A DNA stretch of 64,000 nucleotides. It comes from Malurus cyaneus samueli (lineage: Eukaryota > Chordata > Aves > Passeriformes > Maluridae). Positions 1-12,309 of this stretch are shown here, piece by piece. The notes below the pieces were generated by a model. It saw only the letters and a list, made by a program, of their open reading frames with translations. It was not told where the DNA came from and did not search any database. Each line of letters begins with the position of its first letter. The stretch's first letter is position 1. The position numbers and the translations under genes were made by a program. Location: contig CM019230.1 of the NCBI GenBank assembly GCA_009741485.1, forward strand, positions 9,726,230 to 9,790,229, given 5' to 3'.

Positions 1-1090
1 AGGAGTGAGCTAGAGAACCTACTGCTTCGTTTCAACTGAAATGAACTTAAATGTAAAGTTAATAAAACAACCCCCTTTATTGCCCAAAGAAACAAAATAT
101 ATATGTAGTTAAAGCTATATAATTTCCTCCTAACACACATTTTGATCCGAGGATAATGTGCAGTATCACCATTTTTCGGTGCCTTCTACAAAAGGCCTCT
201 AATACCTTAGAACCATTTAATCAACATCCCATGCAGGCAGTGAATAGATAATTGAAATATAAGTACTGTCATCCGTATCCCCTTTGGGAAAGTGACACAG
301 TAAGCATTATATCATTCCATTAGATAATCCTTTGATGTGGGTTTTATTCTCATTAAAATATGTTTTAGCCCCAAGGTTTCTCTCCCCTGCCATGTCTCTG
401 TGACATGGCCATGCCAGAAAAAAAAAATACCCCACTGTTCAAAAGGCAAGAAGTACATTTTTACAAGCAATTGTACATGCCAAAAATATAAATCTGCCTT
501 TTTAATTTCTTGTTTACCAAACACAGTCAATGACAGCTCCTGGAAAACACAGGGTGGAAAAAAAAATGAAGGCAGGAGGGTGGTGGCGGGGAAGGAATGC
601 ATTTACTTGTTTTCAAATAATAAAGCCTGAATACAACCAGGATAAGAAATTCTTGAAAAGGCTGCCGTGACAGTGTCTGCTTTGAATTGGGCCCTGTTTA
701 AACAAAAGGAAAGCCTCCCACTGAAAAAAGAAACATTTTTATCATTCAAAAATATCTCAGGGCAGTCCCTTTAAAATGAGGTATTTTCTAAACAAAGTAT
801 CAGAATGTTCCCCTGCAGGGAATGAGCATCTGATCTCTTAAAAATTATTATTCTTGAAGAACTGTAGGTTTATGGAGTTTTTATTTGTTTTAACTTAAGT
901 AGAATGAAACCTGTCTGGAATGACCACCCAAAGGAGCAGAGCCACCAGCAAAGCAGGGCCTGAGCTCTAACGAGGACACAAAGTTGTCCCAAGGCCCTCG
1001 GGGAGGTTTTAAAACTTTGGCTTAACCAGGGCTAGCAGAATGCTTAACGCAGGTCTCAGTGTAAGCCCAGGACATGGTTTTTCCCTCAGT

Positions 1091-1166
1091 CACATCAGTA
1101 CAGCTCCACTAACATCAGTAGGATCATTCCTGATTTACATTAGTGTTAGCAAGCAAAGAATCAAGC
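1091..1166 (+). repeat. Probable ancient amniote interspersed repeat fragment
   Basis: The stretch contains a run of the type CAGTA-x-AGCTCCACT-x-AACATCAGTAGG followed by TCCTGATTTACATTAGTGTTAGC. I recognise this pattern from old repeats common in reptiles and birds (a GAGTTACTCC-TGATTTACACTGGTGTAAG type core). It is heavily diverged. The family name cannot be settled without a repeat library. Confidence 0.4.
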
Positions 1167-1828
1167 TAATTACCCTCAGTGATTACAGGAAGAATTTTGT
1201 TTTCAAATGCACACATTTTTGCAGTGTGGACTGGCTTTGTTACGCTTGTAATAGTAGGATTGCTATAGGCAACAGAGTGGAAAAACTCAGCTTTACATAG
1301 AACTAGTCTTGAGTTAAAATGTGTTTCTGAATAAAATTTCACGTGTTGCTGTTTTCTATTTGTTCATGAACCGTCCAACTTGTGTATCTGGAATTTTAAC
1401 TACAGTTCACAAATACAAGCCATTGGTGAGAAACAGTACTAGCATAGGAGCCCTCTTTGGTCTGATTCTTCAAGAGTTTGGCTTATAGTTTAAACTGAGC
1501 CAAGTCAACATTGCACTCAGAAATGTCAGCATTTCTGCCTCCATTAACTGCAATAATCATTGACTGTGACCATGAGAAGTGGAAAGCTCACAGACAGAAT
1601 ATAGCTCCTTGGGCATTGCTAAGGGAAGAGGTTAATGGGATTCTTGGAAAAATATTCACCAAACGACACAAAGATTCATTTCTGTTGAAACATTCAGGGC
1701 ATTAGCTCTGTTGTGCCACCTTCTGACATTTTAACAGAGTTAAACTTCTAAAACGTGCATGAAAAATTACCTTGAGGGAAAATAATCAAAATAAGGAGAC
1801 TATCAATACATTCCACTTCAGTCTTAAA

Positions 1829-2100
1829 GAATCCCAGAATGGTTTGGGTTGGAAGGGACTCTAAAGATCATCTCTTTCCACCCTCTTGCATAGGCAGGGA
1901 CACCTTCCACCATCCCAAGGTGCTTCAAGCCAGGTCCAGTCTGGCCTTGGACACTTCCAGGGATAGGGCAGCTTCTCTGGGCACCCCAAGCCTGGGCCTC
2001 ACCACCTTCCCAAGGAAAGATTTCTTCCTAAGATGCAATCTAAACCTACTCTTTTGCAGTTTGAAGCCATTACACTGAAGGGTTTTGCGACAAGACCTGG
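1829..2100 (-). mobile_element. CR1 LINE fragment, 3' end
   Basis: This is the antisense of a CR1 3' end. It opens with an AATCCCAGAATGG...TTGGAAGGGAC block, then GGCAGGGACACCTTCCACC and GGCCTTGGACACTTCCAGGG, and ends in the TTTCTTCCTAAGATGCAATCTAAACC-like block. The copies at 20419 and 24668 share these blocks. It is 5'-truncated, as is usual for CR1. Degenerate CR1 sequence may continue to about 2190. Open frames over it are not genes. Confidence 0.9.
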
Positions 2101-5100
2101 TTGCTGCAGGTCTTACCTCAGAGCCAATACTGCTGTGAGCAGGAGATGGGTCTCCGTCTCTCCTGAGGCCCCTTTCAGCCTGGACCATCCTCTAAAGCTG
2201 CCTGTACAATGCTTCATTCTGAGCTGATTTCAAGTCCAGGGAAGTGAAGGACAAGCCCCAGCCTCACTCCCAGGCAGCCACTGCTGAGGCCAAAGCCAAA
2301 GGACTGGGTACAGAAAATAGTTGTAAGCTGCAAAATACCACAGGAGCAGAACTGAACAATGTCTACACAGGCATGAATTGGTTTTTCAGAACATACTGTT
2401 CAAGGTCCCTTTTTCTTTTAAGATGAAAAGCTATCCTTGTACAATTATAAAGATTTTTATGAGTGATTAGCACAGCGGACCCAGCACCACCTTAAGTTCA
2501 TAAAACAACCACTTTTTAGCAGAAGTGTGTGCAGCTCTGGGTAAAGGGTGATCAAACCTGTCACTTTGTACAACATAACAGAGCAGGACGGTTGTCACCC
2601 TTGAGGCTGATCTCCCTCAGCTACTGCAGCTCATACCAGATTTATTTAAATTAATCTGCAGGAAAATTAAATCCATTACCTTAACAAGCAAGGGAATAAA
2701 TCACACCCAACAGGAAACCAGGGAAAGCTGCTGCCACTTCAGTTGAATTTAAGATTCATGTGTGAGCACATGAAATTTTTCCTTGTCAATGACACAAATC
2801 CGATTTAGAAAAGGAAACTCAATATCAGCTGTTATTATAATGCAGAACACAAATATGCTCAATGAGTTTAACACTGCAACCCAAGTCTGAAGAACATCTC
2901 AAGCTGTTTGTATGTCTAAACAAGACTTGAGGAGCTGGAGGAGGGAGGAGGACATGTGGGCAGGCAGGATGATGGATGGCACTCAGTGGCATGCTGTGTT
3001 TGGGTCTACTCTTGTTTTTGCAACAGGATGTCTCTGATTACTCGGAATAGACAATAAGGATGGTTACGTCTCATTGCTCAGAGCAAATTTTTTCAAAGCG
3101 TAACAAACTAAATAGGATATTGCAAAGCAAGCAAACAATGAACTATCTGGTGTAGTTTGCCACAAATCTCCCAACAGTGTCAGAAGATTCCCTGGGAGCA
3201 TCAGAGGCGGGTTGGGGCTTGCAAATAAGGCAAGTGTGCTCTTGTGCCTACGTTCAGCAGCTACAGCTCTGCAGAGTCCTTCTGTGTCATTGCCTTTGTG
3301 GACTGTCCAGCCCAAATATACAAAATATAAAGCAGTGGCACACTGAGACCCTAAGTAATTGTCTTAGTCATCAAGATGATGCAATACAGAGACTTCCCAA
3401 AGGATGAAGGAAAATTACTTTTCCAAATCCCATCCTTACAAAGATCTTTGCAGAACTGGCTCCTGACTCACAGGAAGTGATGGGAGGGTCAAAGCTGCCT
3501 AACAGAGACACTACTTGAAGATCACCAGTAAAAGAACAGTATTGTCTCTAGCCAGACCTCCACACCCCACAGTACAGCCCTGACCATAGAGCCTTTCTTT
3601 GAAAGCTACTGAGGTTCCTCGTCAATGCCAAAGGAAACTGCAAGTCCTCAGCAACTCATAGAAAAGGTTGAGATGTAGGAGTTTGGAACCACACAAATGT
3701 GTATGTAGGGAAATGAACCTCTGACACAGAGACTTGAGGTGTTTTCTCAAAGTGAAGGCTTCAGGCAGAAAGGAAGGAGAGAAACGTTGGAAGCAAGATC
3801 AGTTCAAACAGACATCTGGACTTAAACAAACTGGAGACTGAAGCTGCAAACAGAGGCCACAAAGTGAAACACATGGGAATAGTTTCTCTACAAAGGTTTA
3901 ACATTTCCTAACAAGTCAGCTCTGTGAATTATCTCACCTAAAATGGAGACACCAGCTCATCCAGGGACTGCATGACTCAGTAACTCCAAGAACCTCTCAC
4001 TGGGGTTACCAGTTTGTTCTGGCCTGTGTCAAAAAGCATGTAAGAATGCTCTTTGTGAGGGCACAACCTCTAGAAAAACTCTCAGTGGCCTCAATGCAGT
4101 TTTCAGTGGGCAGGAGTCACACCAAAAACACCACTGAAAGCCTTTCCAAGGAGGTGCAGAGCCAACATGATGAAGAGTTACCAGCCTTCTCTCTTCAAAA
4201 GGGATCTCAAGCTCAGGACGAAAACTGCTACCCATATTGTCCAGTTCTGTAACAAGAGCTAACCAAATCAATAAAAAGCAAGGAAAGGAAGAAAAAAAAG
4301 AGAATGTTTTTACAAACAGCACAAATGAAGACGGATTAGAAAATTATGTCTCGTTTGCACTGGATAGCACAGGTGTTGTAGCACAGCAGAATTAGAAAAG
4401 CAGCAAGTACTTCGTTACATGAAGCAGCTAAAGAGAAGAAAATGTCAAAACTCAAATGTCAGACAAATTTTGGGCAAGAACTCCCCAAACTCCTTGGATT
4501 CTTTCCCAGAGCCATGACACCAGTCTCTTACGTACTATTTATCCATCCCTGTCTCGTCTGGTTTTGACTGGTTTTAGCACAACCATTTACAGGTTTTAAT
4601 AATCAGCCAGGAAGGAAAGAGTTCAAGGAACACCAGGGAATACATGGCAAAATACAAAAAGGTTAGATCACTTGCACTGGATTATTCTCCTCTGGCACAC
4701 CACAGAAGAAATAACCCCAGTCAAGGTCTGTGTGTTCCATGGTCTCGCAGGGAGCGAGAGCAGCATTATTCAAGGGAAGTGACACTTTAAAGAACTTTAA
4801 ATTAGCTGTTGACAGGCAGGTAGATAGATTGATGAGTGACTGCCCAACATCCCCAGCATTACCATTTTGCGGTGAAAGCAAGTATGAAAGGAGGGGAAGT
4901 AAAAAAATGCATGAAATATGGTTTTGCCAATCTGTGGTGCATTTAGATGACAGTGAAGTTCATTTAAGGACACTGGAAACATAAAATAAATTGCCTTTTC
5001 TGAATCAAAAGTTGACAGTACGTTTCCTAGTTACATTTTTGACTCTGGAAGCACTGCAAGCCATGCTAGCAGACTGTAATAAAAATAAAATAAAAAAATC

Positions 5101-6222
5101 CCCCCATCATTTTTCTTCCTAATAAGCATTCCTTCTCCCAGGGCCTAAGGACCACATGCAAGGGAGGCAGAAGTGCAGGTCCCCTGAACCACACAATTAA
5201 GCCTGACTTACTGTATATACAACAGATGCCCTCACTGCAGTGGTCCCTAGAATATGTTTTAAAATAAAATTAACTCAGTTTGTGAATCTGCAATTAGCAC
5301 CACCTTTGAGAACAAATCAGAACAAGTTTATTGAAGCATTCTAACTATTTACCATGAAAGTGAATTTACCCCTAAGGTTCACTTGACTGTTTTGTCTCAA
5401 TTTTCTTGCGATTTCAACTATCATGTTTTTTTCAGTCCTCCAAAGGTGATGGATAAAACACAGAAATAAACAGGACCAACTGTTCACAGAAGCCTCAGGG
5501 AAAACATAATTTTGTTACAAATAATCATGGAAATGCAATACTAAAATTGTTTGCTGAATCATTTATGAATTGCGCCTTCAGTTTCAGTTTGCAAGTAAAT
5601 TAGAGGTTTTTTGTTGATGTTCTTTTTCACTTTGCTTTTTTAGCTGCCAAACAGCCTTTGAGAAACTGAACTGATACATAATCCAGAAAACAGAGGGAAT
5701 GGAAGACTCTTTTTTCTTTTTAAGGAAATTCCTATGCTAATGAAGAACTTTTTTGGCAAGGGGGAGGAATTTATTTATGGATGACGATAAACTTTATGAT
5801 GACAAATTTTTACATTAATTTCCTAATTGCCACAGTTGTCAGTTTTCACCCAGTTAAACATGTAGAAGCAACATACACTTTCGTGTTTGTTCTTAGATGG
5901 GAAAATTTTAAGATTATTATTACAAAATAAAAGCTCAGTGGAACATAACTACATGCTGCCACACCATGAATACAATCATCACACATAAAGAGATATGCAA
6001 TATGAGGGGAAACTCTACTGTATTGAGAAATTCAGTATTTTACAGGAGATTGTGCAAGCTCCTCACATGAAAGTTACACATGTAAAGAAATAGCAAGGAA
6101 CAGAGAGGTGCATTTCTCTCAAGTGCTTTGTCTCAAAGTGCTGCTTTTTGTCATCTGAAGAGGGAGAAAAACTTGGAAATAGATAAAAGGATTATTCCTC
6201 CTTAGCCAGAGCAGGTGTGCAT

Positions 6223-6230
6223 TGCCTTAC
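6223..6230 (-). promoter_or_regulatory. COX10: 5' splice site of the COX10 exon
   Basis: The exon ends ATCAG and is followed on the minus strand by GTAAGGCA, close to the U1 consensus. It fixes the exon's 3' boundary and leaves a split serine-type codon (AG plus the first base of the next exon). Confidence 0.9.
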
Positions 6231-6301
6231 CTGATCTGTCCTCGCACCAGTGGTCTGTTTTTAGTCCTGTTCATATTTGAGTCAAACGGAACCTCAAAGA
6301 A
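6231..6301 (-). CDS. COX10: COX10 internal exon (probably exon 5), partial CDS
   Basis: COX10 is the mitochondrial inner-membrane protoheme IX farnesyltransferase, a UbiA-superfamily enzyme that turns heme B plus farnesyl diphosphate into heme O, the precursor of the heme A of cytochrome c oxidase. On the minus strand this 71-bp exon reads 23 codons without a stop and ends with the first two bases (AG) of a split codon. The peptide starts FFEVPFD and contains DSNMNRTKNRP and LVRGQI, which from memory match human COX10 around residues 209-231. In the heme O synthase motif NxxxExxxD the Asn falls in the preceding exon. The Glu (exon residue 3) and Asp (residue 7) are here, followed by the MxRTxxRP stretch linked to diphosphate/Mg binding. 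The acceptor and donor are both consensus. Entry phase is 0 and exit phase is 2. The exon number is inferred from the human gene. No neighbouring COX10 exon was found in the window. There is no frameshift or missing key residue, so the gene looks intact here. Confidence 0.93.
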
Positions 6302-6332
6302 CTGTAATTAAAAAAAAGAAAGGAAGAATCAG
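6302..6332 (-). promoter_or_regulatory. COX10: 3' splice site of the COX10 exon
   Basis: On the minus strand the exon is preceded by a pyrimidine-rich run and ATTACAG. A branch-point-like CTGAT lies at 6328-6332, about 28 nt from the exon, within the usual distance. Seen directly; its use as a splice site is inferred from the adjoining COX10 coding match. Confidence 0.88.
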
Positions 6333-6634
6333 AATGAAAGGATACCGGAAAACATGCCACGTGTGGAACGTCCTGTCTGCATCTGCAGGTGCTTTAATCT
6401 CTGGTTTTGAAGGTTCGCGGACACAATGAAAATGGTAAATGGGTTTTATGGAGCTTTGATTGTTTGCATTGATGCTTTTGGCATCCCCTTAGATAGAAAA
6501 TTACCCAGAGGACAAAAATAGTTTGCACAAGACCCCAAAAGCTCATCATTTGAAGTATAGTTTGATTCCAAGCTCTTTTCTCAACAGGTCTGACACAGCT
6601 TTTAGACATGCACAATTACATTTCCATACACATA

Positions 6635-7025
6635 CATGGAATCATGGAATCGTTATGGTTGGAAAAGATCTTTAGGATCATCCAGTCCAGCCAGCACCAC
6701 CACTGTGTCCATCATTAAACCGTGTCCTCAAGTGTCACATCCATAGGTTTTCTGAACACTTCCAGGCATGGTGACTCCAACCACCTTCCCTGGGCAGCCC
6801 CTTCCAATGCCTGATAAGATTTTCAATAAAGAAACTTTCCCTAATGACCAACCTAAACCTCCCCTGGCACAATGTGAGGCCGTTTCTTCTAGCACTGTCC
6901 CTATTCCCTGGAGCAGAGCCGCACCCCCACCTGCTGTCCCCTCCCTGTCAGGGAGTTGTGCAGAGCCAGAAGGTCCTCCCTGAACCTGCTTTAATCCAGA
7001 CTAAACCTCCCTAGTTCCCTGACCC
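6635..7025 (-). mobile_element. CR1 LINE fragment, 3' end, about 390 bp
   Basis: Reading from low coordinates, it opens with the reverse complement of a CR1 tail (two GGAATCATGGAATC-type units). Then come TTGGAAAAGATC, ATCCAGTCCAGCC, and blocks resembling the CR1 3' region through AACCTAAACCTCCCCTGGCAC and CTGTCCC...GGAGCAGAGCC. CR1 orientation is minus, the same as COX10. It ends some 330 bp from the COX10 exon on the upstream side in gene order. Not coding. Confidence 0.88.
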
Positions 7026-10000
7026 CAGTTTAATATTAATACAAACTGTCCTTGCAAATGTTGCACTTCTGGTCTTTAAAGGACAAACATTAAGGTTTCT
7101 TCCAACATCACCTACCTTCCCAGAACCTATAAACCACTCCAAAATCAATCAAATATTGTAAGAAACTACTGGAATCTCCAGTTGGAGCAAGAGGCATTGA
7201 ACACACCATATGATGTTATTTAATGTCACAACCCAATCTGAGTTTAAACATGGCTGATGGGAAAATTCAGGCAGCACTAACTGCCTGCTCAGAATTCCTT
7301 CAGGCTTCTGCAGGATCTATTTTATAATAATATTACTGGAAAAGCTGAACGCATTCTGCCATCCAGAGAAGTCTAAAGCCATTCAGTTTTATCTGCGTAA
7401 AAGAGTAATACTAGTAATAAGCAGAAATTTATTCACAGAAAGAGTAAGATGTATTTACAGAAAAAATATTTTCTACTGATGTTACGTCTGAGGTTTTGGG
7501 GTAGGATCCCAATTATAGTGGATATGCAGGAAAAGTACCAAAACAAATCATAATTCCAAACAGTCAGACTGACAGTAAACTTAGTGTAGCCTGACTGCAG
7601 ACAGATTTTAGGTGATCATGCGATAAATGACTACATGATAAAATCTATTCATGCAAGATGATTTAACATTTTATGCTACAGAAGATTTAATGAATCAGCA
7701 TTTTAACAAACAAACAAGACAGTGCCATGCTACTGGTCCTGCTACTTACTGAGCACTCCCATGGGAAGGCCAGTGGACAGAGACCATGGAGACAGCAGAA
7801 GCCTCTCAGAGCCCTCCAGATGCACATCAAGGGAAAGATGTTCCATTTCAAGGTGCATGGAGTTTCCTGGAACTACCTTTCCCATCTATTACCATGACAT
7901 AAGGACTGTGTAACAACTGAAAATCTCTGCCTTCCAATTTTATTCTTGATACTCCTGAAGCAGGCAGAGGCCGCTCAAGCAAGAGTTAGGAGTGGGCAGG
8001 AGGGAGGGAAGGACGAGGGAGGGAAGTGGAGGGTGAAGGGAAATGGAGGGAGAGCTGTTCATACACCTTCCACTTTGCCTAAGCTCTGTGGCACACCACT
8101 GGGCAGCTCCTACAGTGATTTTTAGGCAGCTGACAGGGAATTTCTCATCCAGTATTTGCTATGGCTGATGTGCAGTGGTCAGGACCACTCTCAATGACCA
8201 CCAAAGTTGGTGGAGACCTGGTTTGGAAGGAAAGCACTCAGGGGTCCTTGCTGTCCACCTCATGCTGGAGGGACAGGTCAGATCTTCTCAGCTACAACAC
8301 TAACCTGGAGGTGCTGGATGTTTCACAAAGAAGTTCTACAGGATACAGACACAAGTTTCTTTGGAGCAGGGAAAGCACCCCATTTAGATCTGAAAACAGT
8401 GATTGCTTCTGACAGCTCAGTGTTTTGCTAATAATTTGTTTCACTGTTATAGTTCAGAGACAATTATGGTAAATGAAGAACAAAATGTCATTTGACATCA
8501 GACTGGTAGAGTAATGCAAGGGAAAAATTCTGTAGGGCTAAAGTCTGTTCTCCAGAAAATATCTGGGCTACCATTACTTATTTTTATGTCCCAAGTTTTA
8601 TCTCTACTTGCAAGGTATGACTGCTGAGTTACTTCCAGTTTAAACTTGTGTATGTGAGGAGATTTTGGCTCATTTGACAGCATTTAAGCTTATGCATAAA
8701 GGTATTCATGTGCAATGGAAAAAATCAAAATAATGTGCAGGTTTTCAACTCAATGTGTCTCAGACACAAAATGGCTAAAATGAAGAACAGTTGGATAGTC
8801 AACACCTGGAAGAATTTAATCGTATGCAGATGGGTTATCAATATAAGCTGATGATGCCATACTCAGTGTATTAAATATTTCCATATATTTAATATAGTGG
8901 TCAACCTCTGAAAAGAAAATGAACTTTGAATAAAAATCTCCTCTGCTGACTTAAGTAGTCAAAAAATGTCTGTATCTGTTGTATACAGACATGGCTGCTC
9001 TTGAAATTAAGATTACTGCATGACTGAAGACTGAATTTTTTTTGCTTTTAGAATCTGGCAGTTGGAATAATCCGTTACTGTCACATGTATGCATGGAGCT
9101 GTATTTCTAATTGAACCACACTTTAAAAAAATCCTTTTACTTGCAGGGCCCTTGATTCCTTAACTGAGCTAGTTGCTATTACATGTCAGCAAGATGTCAT
9201 TTATCAAATTTTTTCCCATTTTGCTCCCAGATGTTCAGCAAAATTCTCTCTCCATTTGAAATTATTTTCCCCTGGTATTATAGAAAAAATGAAAAAAGCC
9301 ATGCATCTCAAATATCATTCCATAGGAATGAAAGACTGAAGTCAAACATATTATCTCATGCCAGGCCAACACAGTCCTGCCTGTTTCAGCAGTCAATTCA
9401 GAAAGATGAATCTTAGATAAATAAATATTTTAGAAGTACTCAAGAGGTTTTTTCCTGAGAAAGTCTAAATGCATCGGTTCAGCGGGACATGGCAGAATAT
9501 TATCCACCTTCAGTACCTGGGAAATTGGCCACCAAAATGGCACACTGAGGGTTAAATCTACAGCATCTAAAAAGCCCTGATTGACAAAACTTGGCAACAG
9601 CTCTCAAGAAACTAACCCAAATTTTGATCAGTATGCATGAACACTGGACAAAAAAAAAAATCAGGCCAGCCAGTACTCTGTGGTTTATTTCTCTGGCAGG
9701 CTCATCATGCTTTTTGTGCATTTCTTATCTCATTAATATATAGTAATTAGATCTTAAAAATCTCACAATTCTTAGCATAGCTGTCACATTACAACTCAGA
9801 GCTTTATACCCATGGGCTTTCTGTCCTTCAGCTTCTCCACATTGGTTCCCACTCTGTTTATGAGTGAAATGTTAAAGAACGTTTAACTTCAAGCTACCTC
9901 TTGGGACCAGCAGTGCCTGCAGAGGGTGGCTGAGCACTTTCTGGAGGGCTCATAGATTAATATTTTTTTTAAGACTACATCAAGACTTCCATAACAACAC

Positions 10001-10361
10001 CTTGCAGATGCAGATTACACTATGCCAGCACTTTGAGGACTAATGATGGGGAAAGACAAGAAAGTGTACAGTGCTTCTGCAGGCAACTTCTGCTCCTTCC
10101 ATCAGTGCACAGCATGACAGAATCTCCCAAGCTGGAAGGTGTGGGGATGCAGGACTCGAACAGCAGCAAGCTGTAAGCCTTAGTGAACATAAAATCTTGA
10201 GTAAATAGATACAATTAGCAAACAGAGAGTTCAGTTCACAGCAAACTGAGGCCTCAGGAAAAAGAACAGGAAAAAAAATTAAAAAAGGAATAGAGAAATT
10301 ATTTTAGAATAAATAACTTTGCATACACCCTCTTTAGCAAAGTCCGTGTCTCAGTCACTAA
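7026..10361. other. Intronic sequence, no gene seen
   Basis: Apart from the purine tract at 7994-8050, this is AT-rich intron with only short chance ORFs. No splice-flanked exon, RNA gene or recognisable repeat was found. Confidence 0.6.
7994..8050 (+). repeat. Purine-rich, G-quadruplex-prone tract
   Basis: Eight GGG runs (7994, 8002, 8006, 8017, 8021, 8031, 8038, 8048) lie within 57 bases of almost pure purine. Four or more G3 runs with short loops can fold into a G-quadruplex. The G-rich strand is the COX10 template strand. A function is not shown by sequence alone. Confidence 0.6.
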
Positions 10362-10535
10362 CAGGAAGGGATCAACAACGATTATCGAGTCCAAGTACTG
10401 CCTCTGCAGACACCCCAACAATCCCTCTCTGTGCCTGAGAGCATTGTCCTAACACTCCTGGAGCTGTGAAAGCCTTGAGGCCATTCCCTGGGGAGCCTGC
10501 CCCAACCACCCTCTGGGTGTTGAACACCAAGACCA
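10362..10535 (-). mobile_element. CR1 LINE fragment
   Basis: It shares CACCCCAACAATCCC, GTGCCTGAGAGCATTGT and CACTCCTGGAGCT with the copy at 52435-52627, and also shows the CR1 block CATTCCCTGGGGAGCCTG with ACCACCCTCTGGGTG. The tail side is diverged (GGAAGGGATCAACAACGATTATCGAGTCCAA). Both ends are truncated. Confidence 0.85.
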
Positions 10536-12035
10536 CCTATGAAGTTTTCCAAGACAGTGGCCTGACAATTTTCGGTTAATTAGGCCAGTGGAGCCCTGAG
10601 CACATGCTGGCTTTGCCACCCATGGTCCTACAGGAGAGATTGTATCTACTGATTTTTGACAGTCCAACACCTTTATTGCTGTTCACACAGAAACACCAAC
10701 AGAGTGCACTAAGAGGAACAATATGCCATAAACATCTCTCATAGACCACTTTGGGTTTTCAGTGCATCAAGCACCAGCCTGGCCTCTGGCCAGGCCCAGC
10801 TCTAATCAGTGACACGTGGTGGAAACAGCAGCAGCTGAAACAGGCAACCAGTGTGCAATGTATTGACATAGCATTTTACTCTAATGCTAAACACATATTT
10901 ACAGCAGAACCCATAATCCCAGGAGCCTAAAGACAGAATGGAACCCTGCCATTAAAAGAAAATTTAATTCAAGGTAACTCTGAGGTACTCCCATTGCAAA
11001 ACCACCCCTGAATCCAAGCGGGCTTCCATGTGCTCTTTGCCAGCAGAATTGTCCTCTGGATCTATATATTTCTCTTCAAAGCCTCCCTGAAGGGCAACTC
11101 AGGTGAACCTACAGCACTGAGTAAAGCAATCACCTCCTCCTGCTGGGCTGCAAAATCCTTCTGGATTTGTACCATATGGGGAGGTGGAGATGAGCTACAG
11201 GTGATGGCCAAAGCTCCTCTTCAGCTAAAATCTCTTGCTCCAGACCCAAGCAGACATTAATACAATACAATACAAATAAAAACCAATACAGCTGGATGCC
11301 CCACTAGAGCACTTCACTGAATATCTATAGCCAGAGGTGAAGCTGGGCTGCATAGGGCAAGTCTTGCAAATATTCTGGGTTCTTCCAATTCCCCTGAGCT
11401 ATAGGAAGCTCTGTTTGGAATAGCCCAAGAGCAAACAGTTAACCAGAAACACCACTGAAACACATGCTGGAAACCAAAAAGGCACATAAAACAAGAAGGA
11501 GCAGGTGGACCAAAACTGTGTGGAAAGCACAGTTGCAAAGCAGACTGTGGATACCTGGGCAGTAACGTGCAGTTTCCTGGGAAAATGATATCCAGAAAGC
11601 CATTTCTCACAGCTGGCCATGCAGCATCCAAATTCATCAGGTTTCAGCACAACTTTTTACATGAAATCTCCTGGTTTCCTCATGCAGCCAAAGGATGATT
11701 GCAGTAAGTAACACTGGAAACCCACTAGAAGCATTGAGCTCTTTCCTCTGTGACTGTTCTTCCCCTCCGTATTACCTAATTATTTCTATTCCTGATGTTT
11801 TCAGCGATTTATCTTATGTTGTCATAAAGTAATATATAATTACATAAATGGAGAAGAAAAACATAATATATAATTCATGGTAAATAAGATCAAAGTCAAG
11901 ATTATTATTATAGGAAACCCTTCTGGTTTCCTTTCAATCAGTTTTATATGAAAACAACAAAGAATAATTAAAGCATATTACAAAGGTCTTTTTACTCAAT
12001 TGTACACAGATGTGACTAAAAAGAAGGGGAGGGAA
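10536..12035. other. Intronic sequence, no gene seen
   Basis: Mixed-composition intron. A short (ATACA)n-like patch lies at 11260-11275. The open frames at 11314-11650 on the minus strand show no family motif and are taken as chance. Confidence 0.55.
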
Positions 12036-12147
12036 GGATTTTCAAAAGCACTCATGTGCTGATCTAACATGATTCTCACCGAAGTCAATGGCAGTTTGAC
12101 TTCAATGAGAGCAGAGACAGACGAACACTGAGTGATTCTGAAAATCC
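12036..12147. mobile_element. MITE-like palindromic ancient repeat, about 112 bp
   Basis: The ends form 19-bp terminal inverted repeats: 12036-12054 (GGATTTTCAAAAGCACTCA) pairs with the complement of 12129-12147, 17 of 19 bases matching. Inside, GAAGTCAA (12081-12088) and TTGACTTC (12096-12103) form a second perfect inverted pair. The GAAGTCAATGG / TTGACTTCAATGAGAG core and the GAAAATCCCACC end resemble old non-autonomous repeats found across birds, turtles and crocodilians, from memory. There is no clear target-site duplication, as expected for an old copy. Class and name are unresolved. Confidence 0.6.
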
Positions 12148-12293
12148 CACCCTAATTGTACAAACAAGGGAAGGCTTTGGAGACTGCTAGCTTGGAGATA
12201 GTGTATTTGAGAATCATAAAGGGCACACAGCACCTGTTTGTCTTCAAGATATGAAAATAAAGCAAGGCAAATATTTTAAGGATTAGAAATAGC

Positions 12294-12309
12294 TTTTTTT
12301 TTTTTTTTT
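12294..12309. repeat. T16 homopolymer
   Basis: Sixteen consecutive T residues. It may be a diverged retroposon tail, but no body could be recognised beside it. Confidence 0.8.

Larger units (their letters stand above)
1..6230 (-). other. COX10: COX10 intron downstream of the exon (partial)
   Basis: This is the start of the intron that follows the recognised exon in gene order, and it runs off the low-coordinate edge. I looked on the minus strand for the next COX10 exon, whose human counterpart continues with a long hydrophobic stretch, and found no match. It holds one CR1 fragment (1829-2100) and an ancient-repeat trace (1091-1166). The rest (1-1090, 1167-1828, 2101-6230) is AT-rich sequence with short chance ORFs only and no recognisable coding or RNA gene. 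Confidence 0.75.

Noticed and set aside
1839..2227. Several short frames on both strands
   Set aside because: They lie over a CR1 fragment and its degraded edge.
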